Positions 47,437 to 60,151 are shown, counted from the stretch's first letter. The stretch is DNA of 64,000 bases from Trema orientale (GCA_002914845.1 JXTC01000013.1:186001-250000); one strand, 5' to 3'. Made by a program: numbers and translations. Notes: generated by a model from the sequence alone, not told the origin.

Positions 47437-47910
47437 ATCAAGTAAAGGCTTGGTGGGCATAGGAGTTGTGATTCAGGATTCCAGTGGAAGCATTTGTGGT
47501 GCTCTAGCAATTAAACTTTGAGGCCATTTCACTGCACATGTTGTTGAATGCTTAGTAATTTGATAAGGAACACTTTTGTAATCCAGCATGGTTTTACAGT
47601 CTTAATTGTAGAAAGTGACTCTAAGAATGCAGTTTCAACCATTCAAACTCCTAAGATCTTTTCAATGAAATTTCCAGTTATCTCTGACATCTTAGTCACT
47701 TTTGCAAGCGCTGGGCAATGTTGTTTACAGCTTTATTCTTAGACTTGGGAATATATATGGTTGCTCATAACCTAACTAATTTTAGTTTATCTTCTAGTAT
47801 GAGTTCAATTTAGATGTATGGAACACCTCCCATGTGTTTCTCTGGACGTAGTTCATATTTCTCATTGATAATAGAACTCGTTTTTCCTCTCTCGAAAAAA
47901 AAAACATTAC
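47437..47910 (+). pseudogene. LINE 3' end: RNase H-like domain remnant with poly(A)
   Basis: The plus strand shows GVVIQDSSGSICGALAIKL, HFTAHVVEC, QHGFTVLIVESDSKNAVSTI and a degraded MVAHNL-type tail. This is the RVT_3/RNase H domain found at the end of plant L1-type LINEs. A run of A (47898-47907) closes it, as expected for a 5'-truncated LINE. Stops at about 47511 and 47562, a frame change near 47740 and lack of upstream reverse transcriptase show it is dead. A stray host RNase H-like gene is the alternative, but the poly(A) end favours a LINE. Confidence 0.6.
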
Positions 47911-48077
47911 AATAATGGCCCATTTGGCAAAGATATGAGCACAAAGAATAGCCATCAAGCTAATACAATTAAATGAGTGATGACAGGGTTAACTACCAAT
48001 AAATCAAGTACTTTTAAGTTTAAATAATTAAAAGTTCTCAAGCATTTTTATTGGCTTGATGTTATTTTGTATTTATG

Positions 48078-50196
48078 TTGTAAAAAATAAGAGATTGGGG
48101 CTTAGTGTAAATTTGGCACCAAAAAGGAAGAATTCTAAAGCCTTGGAGACGTTCAAATGCATGTTAAAGAGGCAATACGGACATTGGAGGTAGTAGCTAA
48201 AGCACCTAGGTGCTCTCAGTTTTGGCTGCAAAGCCGATTTTTGGGTAGAGAGGTATGTGTCGCAGCGCTGAACTTAGAGTGCCACGACGCTCTCCCTTTT
48301 TCTGCTAAGCGTTGCAGTGCTACATTTAAAACGCTGCGACTCTCTTGGTTTGCAGAATATGGTCCTTTTAACTAGCACTGTGGCACTAGTTTTCAAGCAC
48401 CGTGACACTTCCCTGGGTTAGGAGCCGCATTTTTAGTGAGATTTTAAGAAACACTCTCGGCCCTTGATTGCTTCCAAACGGATTGTTTGACTTCTCTCTA
48501 TCCTATATCATCTAGGTGCCTTATAAATGCACATTTAAGCCTCCATAGCAAGGGTGGAGAGTTAGAGAGAAGACACACACTTGAGAGCTAAAAAATCCTA
48601 GAGAGGAAGGAGATTGGAGCTGAAAATTTGGAGATGATGCTTGAGAGACGTTCTTAAAGGATTGAAGGCTTGAAGTTCTACCTTTACAAAAGAGTTTTTT
48701 CTTCATCTTTCTCACCTTAATCTCATTTGAATTTTTATATTGTGCTTGATTTATGAACATGTTTAGAATTGTAAAATTCTTGTTGAGATTAGCTATAGAT
48801 TCTTATATGTTGAACTAATTGCTATACGCTAGGGGGAGTAATGTAGCTTATGCTTGATTCTATATCTTGATTTCTAATATGCTCTTTGATGTTTTTCTAG
48901 AATTTATTTATGTTATTCCATGCATAATGCTTATCAATTAATTAGCCACTATAGCATAGTATAATCTAGGATTTTGTAGAGTTTGAGAGAACCTATAATT
49001 CTTTTGAAGCTATAATCAAAGAACCATTGAACATAGGGGTGGCAATTTAGGTCACGACACGATAACACGACTCGAAAACGACGCGAAGTTAGCGGGGTTG
49101 GGTTTGTCTTAAACAGGTACAGGTCAAAACAGGTTAAATCCGATTAAACATGATTAAATAATAGGTCATTAGCAGGTTAACCTGTTAAACCCGAAATTGA
49201 CCTGTTTAACACGATTAAATTTTTTGAGACATTGTATTATCTTGTGTATACCAAGACTTAAAACTTCCCTTTTATGTTTTATGTACTAAAACTTGAAAGT
49301 TTTATTTTGGTTTTAAACTTTAGATTGTGTGTTATATTTATTTGATTATGGCTGCTTGGTTATATTGGAAATATAAAATAAGTTAATAGATTATATCAAG
49401 TTATATTGAAAATGTGAAATAAGTTAACATGTTAAAATTAATAGGTTAATACGTTATGTCAAGTTGAACCAAATACAACATATTTAACATTAACATGTTA
49501 AATTAAGTTCAATTAACGGGTTAACAGTATACAGATTAGCATATCGTGTTACGTTGGACACGATCTGAATACGACCTATTTAAATAATGTGTTAAATGTG
49601 TCGCTCACAGGTTAACCTGTTTATTTAGCGTGTCGGGTGTGGGTTTACAAATCATGACACGAATAATAAACGTATCGGGTTTGGGTTTGGTAATTGCTCG
49701 TTATATATATGCCTCAACACGACACGAATATGACACGACAACACGAATTGCCACCCCTAATTGAACATAATAAATTCTTAATTTCTATATTCGAAATAGA
49801 GATATTGGAATTGGAATTTAGGACTAATTTCACTGGCACTCGAGAGAGAAAGAGTAGAAACACCTACGGGTTCTTGGCTTATAAACTAGGATTATTTGAT
49901 TAGAATACAATTGGTAATCAAAAGACATAGTTGATGGTTATGTGAATTCAATCCCCTAGTACATTTGTGCATAGAGTTTTCATATTTTATTTATTTATTT
50001 ATATTTATATTTGTATTTATTTAATTATAAATTCATTTAGTTTTGTTGCCTAGATAAAATTAGGTCACGATAATTTTGGTACTTAGCAACAATTTAACAT
50101 CTAATTCTTCGTGTGATCGACAACTCTCTTATTACTTTATTACTTGTTTACGACCTGTACACTTACGGTTATTTTACGTATATGTATTTCATGTAA
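48078..50196 (+). repeat. Probable solo LTR of an Athila/Tat-like gypsy element, split by a hAT element
   Basis: The block begins near TGTAAAAAATAAGAG and ends near TTTCATGTAACA. It has GC-rich paired motifs (CGCAGCGCTG, GCGTTGCAGTGC, ~48260-48400), a TATA box (CTTATAAATGCACA, ~48522) with a CATAGCAAGGGTGGAGAG transcript-like start, and an end of the type TCGTGTGATCGACAACTCTC...GACCTGTACACTTACGG. That end is typical of Athila/Tat LTRs. No coding part or partner LTR was seen beside it. Boundaries are estimates. Confidence 0.5.
49034..49759. mobile_element. Non-autonomous hAT element, 726 bp
   Basis: The termini TAGGGGTGGCAATT and AATTGCCACCCCTA are perfect 14-bp inverted repeats. The 8-bp target duplication ATTGAACA is perfect (49026-49033, 49760-49767). 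Eight-base duplications define the hAT superfamily, and GGGGTGGCAA ends are common among plant hAT derivatives. Near the ends are ACGACACGA-type subterminal repeats (CACGACACGATAACACGAC). No transposase frame is present. Confidence 0.9.
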
Positions 50197-50214
50197 CAAT
50201 GAGCAACCTAAAAA

Positions 50215-50790
50215 CTGCTAATAAAGAACCTTTGCAGTAACAACAGAGTTATTAATCTTCCAATTCATAGTTTCTATGTTAAACTAGAGATCACCAATAG
50301 AGAATTACCCTTCGAAAGACGAAAGGAAAACTTCCTTGAAAAAGCTTTAGACAGCCCAAGCACAACAACTTTCGATCTGTACGACAAAGGGGAGGAAAGA
50401 TGGGACTTTTGGGTCAGCATATAGGATAGAACCTTCATGATTTCGGCCAACAACAACTATCATCACTTTCCATAGCTATTCACTTTGACCTGGCCAACAA
50501 AAAGAGGTGACTAAGTCACATTTTAAGATAACACAGGTGGAGATAGTAAGCCCTCAAAGAATATGGATAAAGAGGTAGAAACTCTTTTGATGTATTTCAT
50601 AACATCAAGCATACAAAGTCCATGGACAATCTCGTTTCTCATCTTCCATACGTGGTCGATGGTGATAGAGGTGAACAAAAGAGTCATTGCTGTCTAATCT
50701 AGCTCATTTAGGTGCAAAATACAACGAAGTCCTTCTTGATATGAACTAACTGAACTAGTAGATAGGTTGAAATCCCATGGAGAGGTGATC
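50215..50790 (-). pseudogene. LINE remnant: linker and start of RNase H domain
   Basis: On the minus strand the translation gives HVWKMRNEIVHG, YIKRVSTSLSIFF, then VGQVKVNSYGK and AEIMKVLSYML. This is the pattern of the linker and RNase H start of plant L1-type LINE proteins (W-RN...HG; VKVN-DG). It is broken by several stops and frame changes (stops in the 50480-50540 part), and no poly(A) end or upstream polymerase is visible. Confidence 0.45.
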
Positions 50791-50791
50791 T

Positions 50792-52340
50792 GTTGGGATA
50801 TTTGTCCTAAAAAGTATATTTCTAATTATACCCTTTGAGTATAAATAACTTTCTCTTATATGCAATTATGATATTTGCTAGATTAAACTATCTTAGTTGT
50901 ATAGTTTATTTATCTGAAAAAGATTCCATGACTTTGTTTGTGTATAAAGAAACAAACATGATTAAGTGTTAATTATGGGGAGACTTGTTTCTTTATCTAA
51001 GTCTAAATGAATTAGTTCACAATCTGTAAATAAAGATGGAATACTTTATTTACTATAGGTTGTAGTGTTTGTCTATCTCAATGGGAATGATGTGTCTCAA
51101 ATCATTGAAGTATATGACTTCTGATAGAAACACTAGTACAACATAAATAATTTATGTGTATTGAACTGGACCAGGCAATATAAAGAACTGGAGTGCCGTA
51201 ACTCGATTCTTTTATTACCACAAACTAGCTCTTAGCATATAGATCTTAATCCTTGATATTTGATTGAACTTGCTTTCATGGATTGTAGCCTTTTGATTTG
51301 TTAAAAGACTAGCCTCTATGAAATTAGAGGTGAACTCTGGCATATTGGAGGTTATGGTTTATGAATTGATGGGAACACCAAATAGTTCAGGACACTATAC
51401 ATTAATGCCACTTTAGGTTCTTTCAAGATTCATGGAATAATTAAATCTAAGATCTTAGTATTCACTTTGTGAATTGGTTGATAATTTTGTCTAAATAGCC
51501 ATTGAGAACAAAATTATCGACAACATTATTCCTTGAAAGAAAGATGGTAACTTAAAGGTAAATAGGTGTTGGAGGGGTATTACGGTAATTTCACCTATCC
51601 AACAACGGCATTGTATAGGGATTCTATGTGTGGTATAGAATATGCTAGATGGATCGATTAATCAAGGCTAGTTGATTAAATCTCTTTAAAAGGCATGACA
51701 TCTAATCTAAGAGTGCAGTATTGGGCCTTTAGTGGAGTGTCCCCTTTACTAATAATATTTATATAAATACCATAATAAGAGTTATTATGTATTTATCATA
51801 TTATTGGAGCTTAGATTATTTGGATCCATTAGGTCCCTTGTCTAACTCAATAAAGCTCATTAATTGGTTGGTGGTATTCGTGAAATTAGTTTCATGAAAC
51901 TGTGTAAAATAATGATTCTACACAGAAGTTGGTATTTTTATAAATAAGTTTCATGGGTTGGACATATTTATAAAAATAAACCTAAAGCCCAAATTGGAGA
52001 ACAAGCCCAATCCTAGTTGGACTAGGGTTAGCAGTTTTTGGCCTCATATATATAAGATACATGAGAGAAAAAACTGCATAGTTTTTCTGAGTGTGTTACA
52101 CGCCTAAAGCAAGGGAGAGAGAGAGGAATTTCGGCCAAGGGCTGAATAGAGAGGAGAGAAAAAGTTTCCTACCATCTCATCGTCTCATCTCACGTCCCGG
52201 TGTTCCAAAAGATCAAGAAGGCGTTCTTGATCGTTCTCCAATGAAGGATTCAACTTGGTGCCCACTCACCTCGTCAACCAAGAGCAAGAGGATAGGCAAG
52301 AAGATCTAGGGTTGGAGGTTTGATCACCATCAACAAGGAG
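50792..52340 (+). repeat. LTR-like block, member 1 of a local family
   Basis: It opens TGTTGGGATATTTGTCCTAAAA, an opening widely seen in plant LTRs. It holds GAACTGGACCAGGCAATATAAAG, ATTGGAGCTTAGATTATTTGG followed by CCATTAGGTCCC, a TATA-like CATATATATAAG near 52045, and a GA-rich leader. Two diverged relatives in reverse orientation lie at ~54500-56290 and ~57700-58890. The far end is not resolved, and no coding region was seen. Confidence 0.4.
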
Positions 52341-52790
52341 ATCAAGGAGGAGCACGCTACAAGAGGTAAATCCTAATCCCATCTCTAGGATTTTTGCATC
52401 TAGATTTGATTTATGTTATACATGATCCTGTATATGATATACGCATGTAATATGGTTATGAAAATTATTTTCATGTAAAATTTTAAAACCTAAATCCGCT
52501 AATTATTCCGTTGCATTCATGATGTGATCATGTGTTTTTCCATAATTTGCATGCATGTATGTTATTGCCCTAAGTGTTAGGCAATTCTAGCATGATCCAC
52601 TATCTTTGAGCAAAATCACAAAATAGAAATATGTGTTCAGTAGTCTTAGGCTCTTGATTGCACAAGGGCAAGAAGTGGAAGGAATACCAAAGAGTGAGGC
52701 TAATTGAGCACGAAGTGGAATAGCATTTGTAAAAATTACTCTAAAAGTTTATTATATTAAATTAAAGGCATATTAGTAATTTTGTACAAG
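52341..52790. other. Unassigned sequence downstream of the LTR-like block
   Basis: The sequence may be the end of the block or internal leader of a degraded element. No gene is supported. Confidence 0.35.
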
Positions 52791-53900
52791 AGTTAATATT
52801 TGTTGACCTTCTTATCAAAGATTCAATAAGATTCAATCTTATGTACTCTTATTTTGAAGATAACAAACATTCGATTTAGTGCTAATAGTTTCTAATTAAG
52901 TCTGTAGTACATTGATTTAAATTCAAGATAAATCTCAAGTAGATATAATCTTCAAGCGGATGCATAAAGAACCAAGCTTGAAGGTGGAAACTTAAGATAC
53001 AAGACCATGTCTAGCTAGAGTATATATCATTAGTCTTGTATTTGATTGCTTACATGACACATTTTATCTATGCATTGGCTCAAGTATTTTACAAAGAATT
53101 TTTCAAACTTCTTATACCAAACTTTCGTAAAATGATTTTAGAAGTTTGAAAACATTGTGTCTTTGCATATAGCTAAGTGACCTTTTATAATCTTAAATTT
53201 ATCTCCATCATCTTGAAAAATGGTTCCAATATTAAAAAGACATGAAAATGGTGCTAAAAAGCCCAAATTAAACTTGCGTCGACTTGTACAAGTTGCCCCA
53301 AATACCCCAAGTCAGAAAAATAATTGTTGGGGATTTTGACAATAAGTACAAGTAATGACTACTTTTTTGGTCGATCGGGAACTTTTTAGGTCTATTGGCA
53401 CTTTAGGCACAGAGTTAGAAACAACTAATTTTTGCCAAAATCTATAAATAGGACAACATTTATTGGCATTTAAGTTTCTAGTATAAACTTACTTTGATAT
53501 CCAATTGCTCTCAGAGTGCCTTTAGCCCGCATCTGCATTCAATTAATTTATAAATCATCTTGAGCCAATCTCAGAGCATTTGTAGTTGGCACCAGTGTGA
53601 AAACAATCTAGTTTAGGTGAGATTGTCTCCGAATTCTCAACATTTTTAATTAGGTGTAATAGAGCCGGAGTCAATCCTATAGTAAGAATGTTTGGATGCG
53701 ATCTAATAAAAATTCACTTTGATTGTAGAAGGGACGATCAAGCCCATAGCTTTGATATAATATTAGAAAGACCAAAGTAAGTTGCCTTGAATCGGGGACA
53801 TAGACAAATCACTGAATTTATATAACCTTATAAAAATAATATTTTTAATCTCTCTAACCATTTCCTTTTATTTACTTGCATTTATATTATAGCTGTAATT

Positions 53901-54010
53901 GATGGCTAACCTAAACAATTTTCAAGATTTTCAATATAATGGGATTTCACCTACTAAACCCATATTTTTTAAATGGTACTATTTTAACTATTGGAAACAT
54001 CATATAGATG
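53901..54010 (+). pseudogene. Copia gag start, SIRE-like (fossil)
   Basis: The reading MANLNNFQDFQYNGISPT followed by PIFFKWYYFNYWKHHI resembles the gag N-terminus of SIRE-lineage copia elements (a PP-F-G-NY-YWK pattern). Downstream sequence is too decayed to assign. Confidence 0.5.
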
Positions 54011-54499
54011 ATTATCTTCCCTTAATTTTATGTATGGTATATTGTTACTAGAGATATGTAGGGAATATAGCATTATAAAATTTTAAAATCAAAGCACACA
54101 GTTAAAAAAACAAAATAAACTGCTTGTTTGGCTAACTTTTCTCGTAGAGGATTCCGTTTTAAAGATATTATACAATCAAAATATAAAGATTGAGAATTAC
54201 TTTACTTGCAACCAAGAGTTATTCCTTCCTACCACTTGTTTTGGTTTGTTATGAAGTATGGGCTCTTATTTGAAATCTCCTACGACAATGAACTGATAAT
54301 AATCAGTTCTCCTTCACTGGAATCAACTATTTTAGCTCTCTTTCTCTCTTTTCTCTCTCTAAAATTCTCTCTGGATTTTACTAAGGAAATTGCTAAACTA
54401 ATGAAAGATGTGTGTTTGTCTATTACTCATGCCATTTATTTACTATAGAGTACTTAGTGAAATACTATCCAATTAAACACTTTGATTGGAATTATATAG

Positions 54500-56290
54500 A
54501 GGAGAGAGATGATTATTAGGTATTTTAACTTATAAAATAACTAACAGAGGAGTCCCATTAAATGGGATTCTAGGAGGCATGCCCTAAAGGGGGTGTGTGC
54601 CTCACTTAGGCATATAAGAGGACCTTCTGTTGGATTTAAAAAACGATTTTCGCAGCAGAAGATTGGCCCAGGAACATTCAAAAAATTTCTCAAAATAATT
54701 GACTATATGAGTGCATAGTATTAATTTATAGCAAATAGGAACACACAAAGAGAATAGATCTAATACCTCTTGTAGCCTATCAGCGGATCCTAGCTTTATT
54801 GTCTTCTAAACCACGATCTTCCAATCCAAGCCTCAAGCACAACTGGATGAACGTGTGGGCGTTGCGTATAATTTCTTAAAACTCACATTTTAGGCACTTG
54901 CAATTTTCTCAACACATGAGATTGCAAGAGTTTGTTCTATAGAGAATAGGAAGACTCTCTACTTTTCTCTAGTTTATGGAGGCTCTATATATAATAATAT
55001 GTGGTGTATCTCCTATCCTTATTCTACTAGGATTTCCTTTATATATTTTTTTATTTATTAAACTATTTAATAAAATAATTAATTAATCATATTAATTAAT
55101 TAATATATATATATATATATAAAACCTTAAAAGAAAAACGTTAACGATTTATATATATATATAAAACCTTTAAAACAAAAACGTGAATCTTTGTTTTACG
55201 TTTCCTTTTTTTTTTTTTTTTAANTTTATATATATATATATATCTATTTAATTTAATTAATTAATATATATATATAAACTAGTAGATAATTATTTCATTT
55301 TCAGTCAGTTTCTCAATTTCTATTTATCCAATTATCTCATAATTAGATATTTTTAAATTCAAAATTTAAACAAATTGGGAAACTTATCCCTCCATAAATT
55401 TAAATTAATTAATTCAAAATTAATTAATTAATTAATAACAATTATTAATTACATATAGATAAACTATTTATCTACACAAAGTGTGCAGTAAAAGAAATAA
55501 TGTAATATCCAGTACAGTGTTTGTAAGAGGTGGAATTGGGGACCTATGGACCTGTAATTCAAGCTCCAATAAATTATGACAATTAATTAAACTCTTTAAT
55601 TAATTTGTCTAATTTATTAATTCCAGTATTACTCCACTAAGAATCTGGAATTGCACTCTTGAAGTTACAGAATTAATTTACTCAGAAAACAACGAGCAGT
55701 CCATCGATTTAATCATTACATGTAGTTCAATCCTCCATAGACAATTCATAATTGGAGCTAGGTCAAGTTCCGTTTACCTCTCCAATTACATCTTTATCCT
55801 TGTGTACCATTGATTCTCTAATGAACAATTAATTTATAAATCTATTATAAATTGAGTACTCAAACTGTTCAAGTCCTGAATCAATACACAAGGGAATCAT
55901 CTTTCTAACTTCCTAATGGAAGGAATGGATTCCATATCTGTAAGCTACATTCCCAGCTACTCATCTCATCATGCTCCCAAGATACAAGTATTTCGATCTG
56001 TTTAAAAACAAATCTTTAACAAGTATGTCAAAGAACATAATGTTATAAATAGGAGTCTATAACTACTCAGGATTAAGATTGATCTATATATGATCATCTA
56101 GTGACATTATTTGAACTCTCAACAGTTAACAGAATTAATGTGAGATTCAAATAATGTCTGGTCCAGTCCTATATAATCGAATTATATAAAGTACCTCCAT
56201 TGTGATGTCAACACATCAATAGTCCGGATAAGACTATTACATTCTCAATGTTAATGGACCGTACTAATAATATTTAATTAAAGATCCCAA
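54500..56290 (-). repeat. LTR-like block, member 2 of the local family
   Basis: Read on the minus strand it has GGACTGGACCAGACATTATT, TTGGAGCTTGAATTACAGG followed by TCCATAGGTCCCC, an AT-dinucleotide core (55080-55275, with an N at 55224), TATATATAGAGCCTCCATAA as a TATA region, and a leader with GGCTACAAGAGGTATTAG. The same boxes occur in the same order in members 1 and 3. Ends are approximate. Confidence 0.4.
55080..55275. repeat. AT microsatellite cluster with an N
   Basis: Several (AT)n runs, TTAATTAATTAA blocks and a T-run of about 17 surround the N at 55224. The length here is likely unreliable in the assembly. Confidence 0.8.
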
Positions 56291-57009
56291 AAGCAGTTAC
56301 TATTTTAAAAAGTGGTATTTTTATAAATATTTTTCAAAAAATGGTATTTTTCTAATAAAAACCGTGCCGCACTGTAAAAAACACAAAAGCACCGTATTTT
56401 TCCAATTTTTTTCAGAAATACCGTATATTTTCTAATTTCCCCCTATCTTTTCAGTCGACTGATTGAAACTTTAGGCAAATAGCGAGAAATAGCTTGTTTT
56501 ATAAATATCTATAAATATGACATTATTTAATTGTACTTAAGCTTCTAGCACAAACTTACGTTGATATTCAATTGCTCTCAAAGTGTCTTAGCCTATATTT
56601 CAATTCAATTAACTTTCAAATCATTTTAAGCCAATTTTGGAGCATTTGTTGTATCTTTTTCCAAAAGCTCTTAAGCCAATATTGTTTCTATTACTTTTGT
56701 AAGGATATTTCTTGAGTGAGTGTCTCTCATTAACAAACTATTGAGTTGAGGTGAGATTGGTACTGGTGTTAAAATAACCCAGTTTAGGTGAGATTATCAT
56801 CGAACTCTCAACATGTTGAATTAGATACAATATAGTTGGAGTCATTCATATTTTTAAGAAGATTTAGGTGAGCCATAAGAAGAATTCACTCCGACTATAA
56901 AAGTGATAGTCAAGCCCATAACTTTGATCTAATTGTAGAAAGTTCAAAGCAAGCAAGAAGAGATAGCCAAAATATGCTTCATGGCTATAGATGATGGGGT
57001 ACAAAAGAA

Positions 57010-57570
57010 TAAAAATAATGACTTCAAGAACATATAGTTTTTGGATAGTGTTTACTCCAAGCATATGACATGTGACTTGTCCAAATTCTCTCTTTTTACA
57101 AGGACGAGAGGACATGTCCCTTTTGGAGACAATGTAAAAGGAAATATTCTTGTCATAGGTGATATTGGTAACAATTCTCCACCTATCATTGGAAATGTTT
57201 TACTTGTAATAATGTCAAACATAATTGTCTTAGTATTAGTCAACTATATAGATGTTATCGTGTTATTTTGGAATCTTCCAAATGCTCTATTGAATCCTTT
57301 GTCAAATGAGGTTCTTTTTGTTAGAGACCGAAAAGACATGTTTATATTATTAATGTCAAAAAGTTTTCAAATCAAAACAAATGTCTTTCGGTTATAAAAT
57401 ATGACTATTAGTTATGGCATAGAAGAATTGGACATAGTAGTATGACTATAATTTCAAATCTTTCCAAAAAGAATCTCATTGATGGTGTATCTAGTTTGAT
57501 TTTTGAAAAGGAGAAGATTTGTGAAGTATGTCAATTTGGAAAAATGAGTCAACTGTTCTTTTAAATCAAA
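57010..57570 (+). pseudogene. Copia protease and pre-integrase remnant, SIRE-like (fossil)
   Basis: It shows YSKHMTCDLSKFSLF, HVPFGDNVKGNILVIGDIGN and PPIIGNVLLV, followed by a degraded GAG-pre-integrase zinc region. The FGDN-KG-I-G-G-IGN pattern is typical of SIRE-type copia proteases. It is broken. Confidence 0.7.
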
Positions 57571-57699
57571 TATAATAATTTCCACAACCGTAGCATCCAT
57601 TTATAATAGAGCATGTGTAGACTCCTAGTCCAATTAAAAGGACTTAAATTGGAACATTTTAGAGGCCCCAGTTGAAAATATAAATACATATATATATAC

Positions 57700-58890
57700 T
57701 GATAAGTATTTTAAGCTGAGAGGAGAGTTTCACACAAGTGGGACTCTTAGGAGAAAACCTCGAAGGGGTCTATGCTCCCATTAGAGATGCATAGGGCCAG
57801 GGTTCCTTCCTTGCCTGATTATAGGCATAGGACCAAGTATAGTATGTTTTTTCAAGTAGTCCTATTCTCATCTTTGTAGGCAAGGAACCTACTGGGTCAA
57901 TTAATTTAAGCTCCAAAATATTAAGCCTAATTGTAATTAACTCACAATTAATTGGACCAATTATATAGTAATATTGGCCCACTCCACAAAAAGCTCATTT
58001 AATGCATCCTTAATTTAAATACATATAAATTGAGTCCATTTACATTTTTATGTGTGGATATAGATCCTCACAAAAATGTGAATAATTAAAGCTAGATAAA
58101 ATTACTGTTTTGCTTATTCAATCATTTCATTCCTCATTACCTCAAAACGTCTAATAGATAATTTGACTTTACCAGAAAGTCATAATTCAATAATGACATT
58201 ATTGCATACTCAGTGCTAGGTTTTAATTATCCAAGCCTTCGTAACAAAAATAACGTGGCACTAATTCTTAAATCAATTAGAGCTATGAATTCTATTTCTA
58301 TAAATATATATTTTACATATCCACAAAGTATATTACCAAAATACAAAGGTCAATCCAACATATCACAAGATTGTACTCTTTAATAGCTCAAACTCAAATA
58401 ATATAGTACATGAATATAGGTTCATTATTTATTTCTAGATCAAGATACACATCCTTAATTGTTATTTTGTGAAATTATATATGTTCTTTATTAATAGTAC
58501 TCACTTAGAAAACATATTTCATGTGATCCAGTTCAATGTAAACGAAGCACACTAAGGTTTGTTTTTGTTCAAAATCAATACTTTGGTTTAGACTCATCAC
58601 TCCTAATTGAAACAAAAATGATCTACAATCTTTATATCAAATAATAGTGCCAATTCTTTTTGGCTGTGGATAATATTTAGGCTACATATAAAATTATGTC
58701 TACTACACATAACTTCTTATGTGGATAATTCTATCATCAACTCTTAGTCTTGGATCCTTAAGGACTTTCAAATTTGATATAAATAATCTTTTAGTATAAA
58801 TACTACATGACATAGATAATAAGCAAAATCGTCTTTGTTAAATTCAAATCTCATAATAAAATCATGCTTTTAGGGCACATATTCCAATAA
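57700..58890 (-). repeat. LTR-like block, member 3 of the local family
   Basis: On the minus strand it begins near TTGGAATATGTGCCCTAAAAG, a common LTR opening in plants. It continues with GAACTGGATCACATGAAATA, TTTGGAGCTTAAATTAATTG and CCCAGTAGGTTCCTTGCC. It ends in a GAGTCCCACTTGTGTGAAAC segment that parallels GAGTCCCATTAAATGGGATT on the plus strand at ~54550. No coding part is attached. Confidence 0.4.
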
Positions 58891-59270
58891 ATTAACCAAA
58901 AAATATTTCACAATCAAATTTGATTTGTAATAATTGTGAAGTATTCCAACTTCTCATCCTAATGATTTAATTTTTATTAAGGGATGAAGGACAACAAGTT
59001 CGCAAATACCATTTATTTTCATCTCCTTTTCCAATCCACATAGGTAGTTGATGTTGGTTTTGTTTGAGGATGTTGGATAGGGTATATAAAAACATATTGC
59101 TAAAAAGAAATAAATCATGCATAACTAAATGTCACATAAGCATATTTTTTACTAAAGCTACATTATACATGAATATGAATGTAGATGAATCTACCCATAA
59201 ACTACATTTATTTAATGGTATTCTAATCTTGAATATTAATAATCTCCTACAAGGAGATCATATCATATCT
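58891..59270. other. Unassigned sequence
   Basis: No supported feature. It is the target into which the LINE at 59271 was inserted. Confidence 0.4.
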
Positions 59271-60135
59271 AGTTTTTTTTTTTTTTTTTTAAAAGAAAAA
59301 ATTAAAAGAGAAAGGATAGGCATCAAGGTCCTATAGATGAATCCCAACTACTTTGGCACCTACTTGATGGATAATCAATTAAAACTCTCTCCCAGAAAAT
59401 ATATTAATGAAATAAAAATAATACAAAAATCTGTTTCGAAGAAAGTAAACCAACAACACAATCCATAGGAAGGAAATCCTATAAAAAAACCACCCAACAA
59501 TGCCTCATTAAACCCTTCAAAAGAAAAACCCAAAGGAAAAAAACTTAAGAGGGAAAAAGAGTACATTTTCGTACAATAGACCCAAACAAGAAGATTAATG
59601 GAACCTATAATAACCAGAACTATAAAAGTTCTTGGAATGAGCTACAAAATCCGGAGCGTAAGATCACTAATAATAATCATTTACTAAAGCAGAGTTGAGA
59701 CAATCTGGTGCCTGATTATCTTCACGAAAACTATGGAAAATATAGACCTGCGTAGAGTCCATCATATGAAGACCAGGAAGCCAATGATTTCTATGATTTT
59801 AAGGGTCAACCTTCGAATGAGAAGAAATCTAAGCAACCACATATGAGAAGTCTGACTCAATCCACAACTTATTCCAACCTCTGATGGAAGCCGCAAAAAT
59901 AGCCGACAAACCCAACCATCCATGTTGACATTTAACCATCTCGAAAGAACTGGTCTCCAATAAACAAAGGTAACACCAGAAGCACAAGATGGACCCAGGT
60001 AGAAAAAGTCTCTTTAACAAAAGAAAATCCTCTTAATTGTTGAGCACATAACCAATTTCAAAAGATTTAATCTCCTTTAAAGACTACCAAATAAAGGCAA
60101 CGAAAGAGATGGAGAGAATAGATACATCATGAAAC
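59271..60135 (-). mobile_element. 5'-truncated LINE (L1-type) with poly(A) tail
   Basis: A T-run of 18 at 59273-59290 is the poly(A) tail on the minus strand. Above it the minus-strand translation gives a decayed RNase H-like domain: RWLNVNMDGW, AIFAASIRGWNKLWIESDFS with SYVV, a W..GL.....IFHSFREDNQAPDCL stretch, and a C-terminal LINE tail. No reverse transcriptase remains, which is the usual result of incomplete target-primed reverse transcription. It is dead: stops interrupt it after SYVVA near 59829 and frames change several times. The right end abuts the Tat LTR. Confidence 0.65.
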
Positions 60136-60151
60136 AAAAGTTGATTCCTAG

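Larger units (their letters stand above)
52800..57580 (+). mobile_element. SIRE-like Ty1/copia remnants, interrupted
   Basis: A leader/LTR-like stretch (53430-53790) precedes a gag-like start at 53901. A diverged copy of that stretch recurs at 56510-56960, followed by a protease and pre-integrase region at 57010-57570. Shared landmarks are AAACTTACTTTGATATCCAATTGCTCTCA, in parts, and CAGTTTAGGTGAGATT. An LTR-like block on the other strand (54500-56290) lies between. The pieces are strongly decayed and it is unclear whether they are one element or two. Confidence 0.5.

Noticed and set aside
48157-48375. Open frame with cysteine-rich product near 48.2 kb
   Set aside because: It falls in GC-rich paired motifs of an LTR and has no family resemblance.
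52091-52309. Short open frame after the TATA region of the LTR-like block
   Set aside because: It lies in a GA-rich transcript leader; the codons show no conserved domain.
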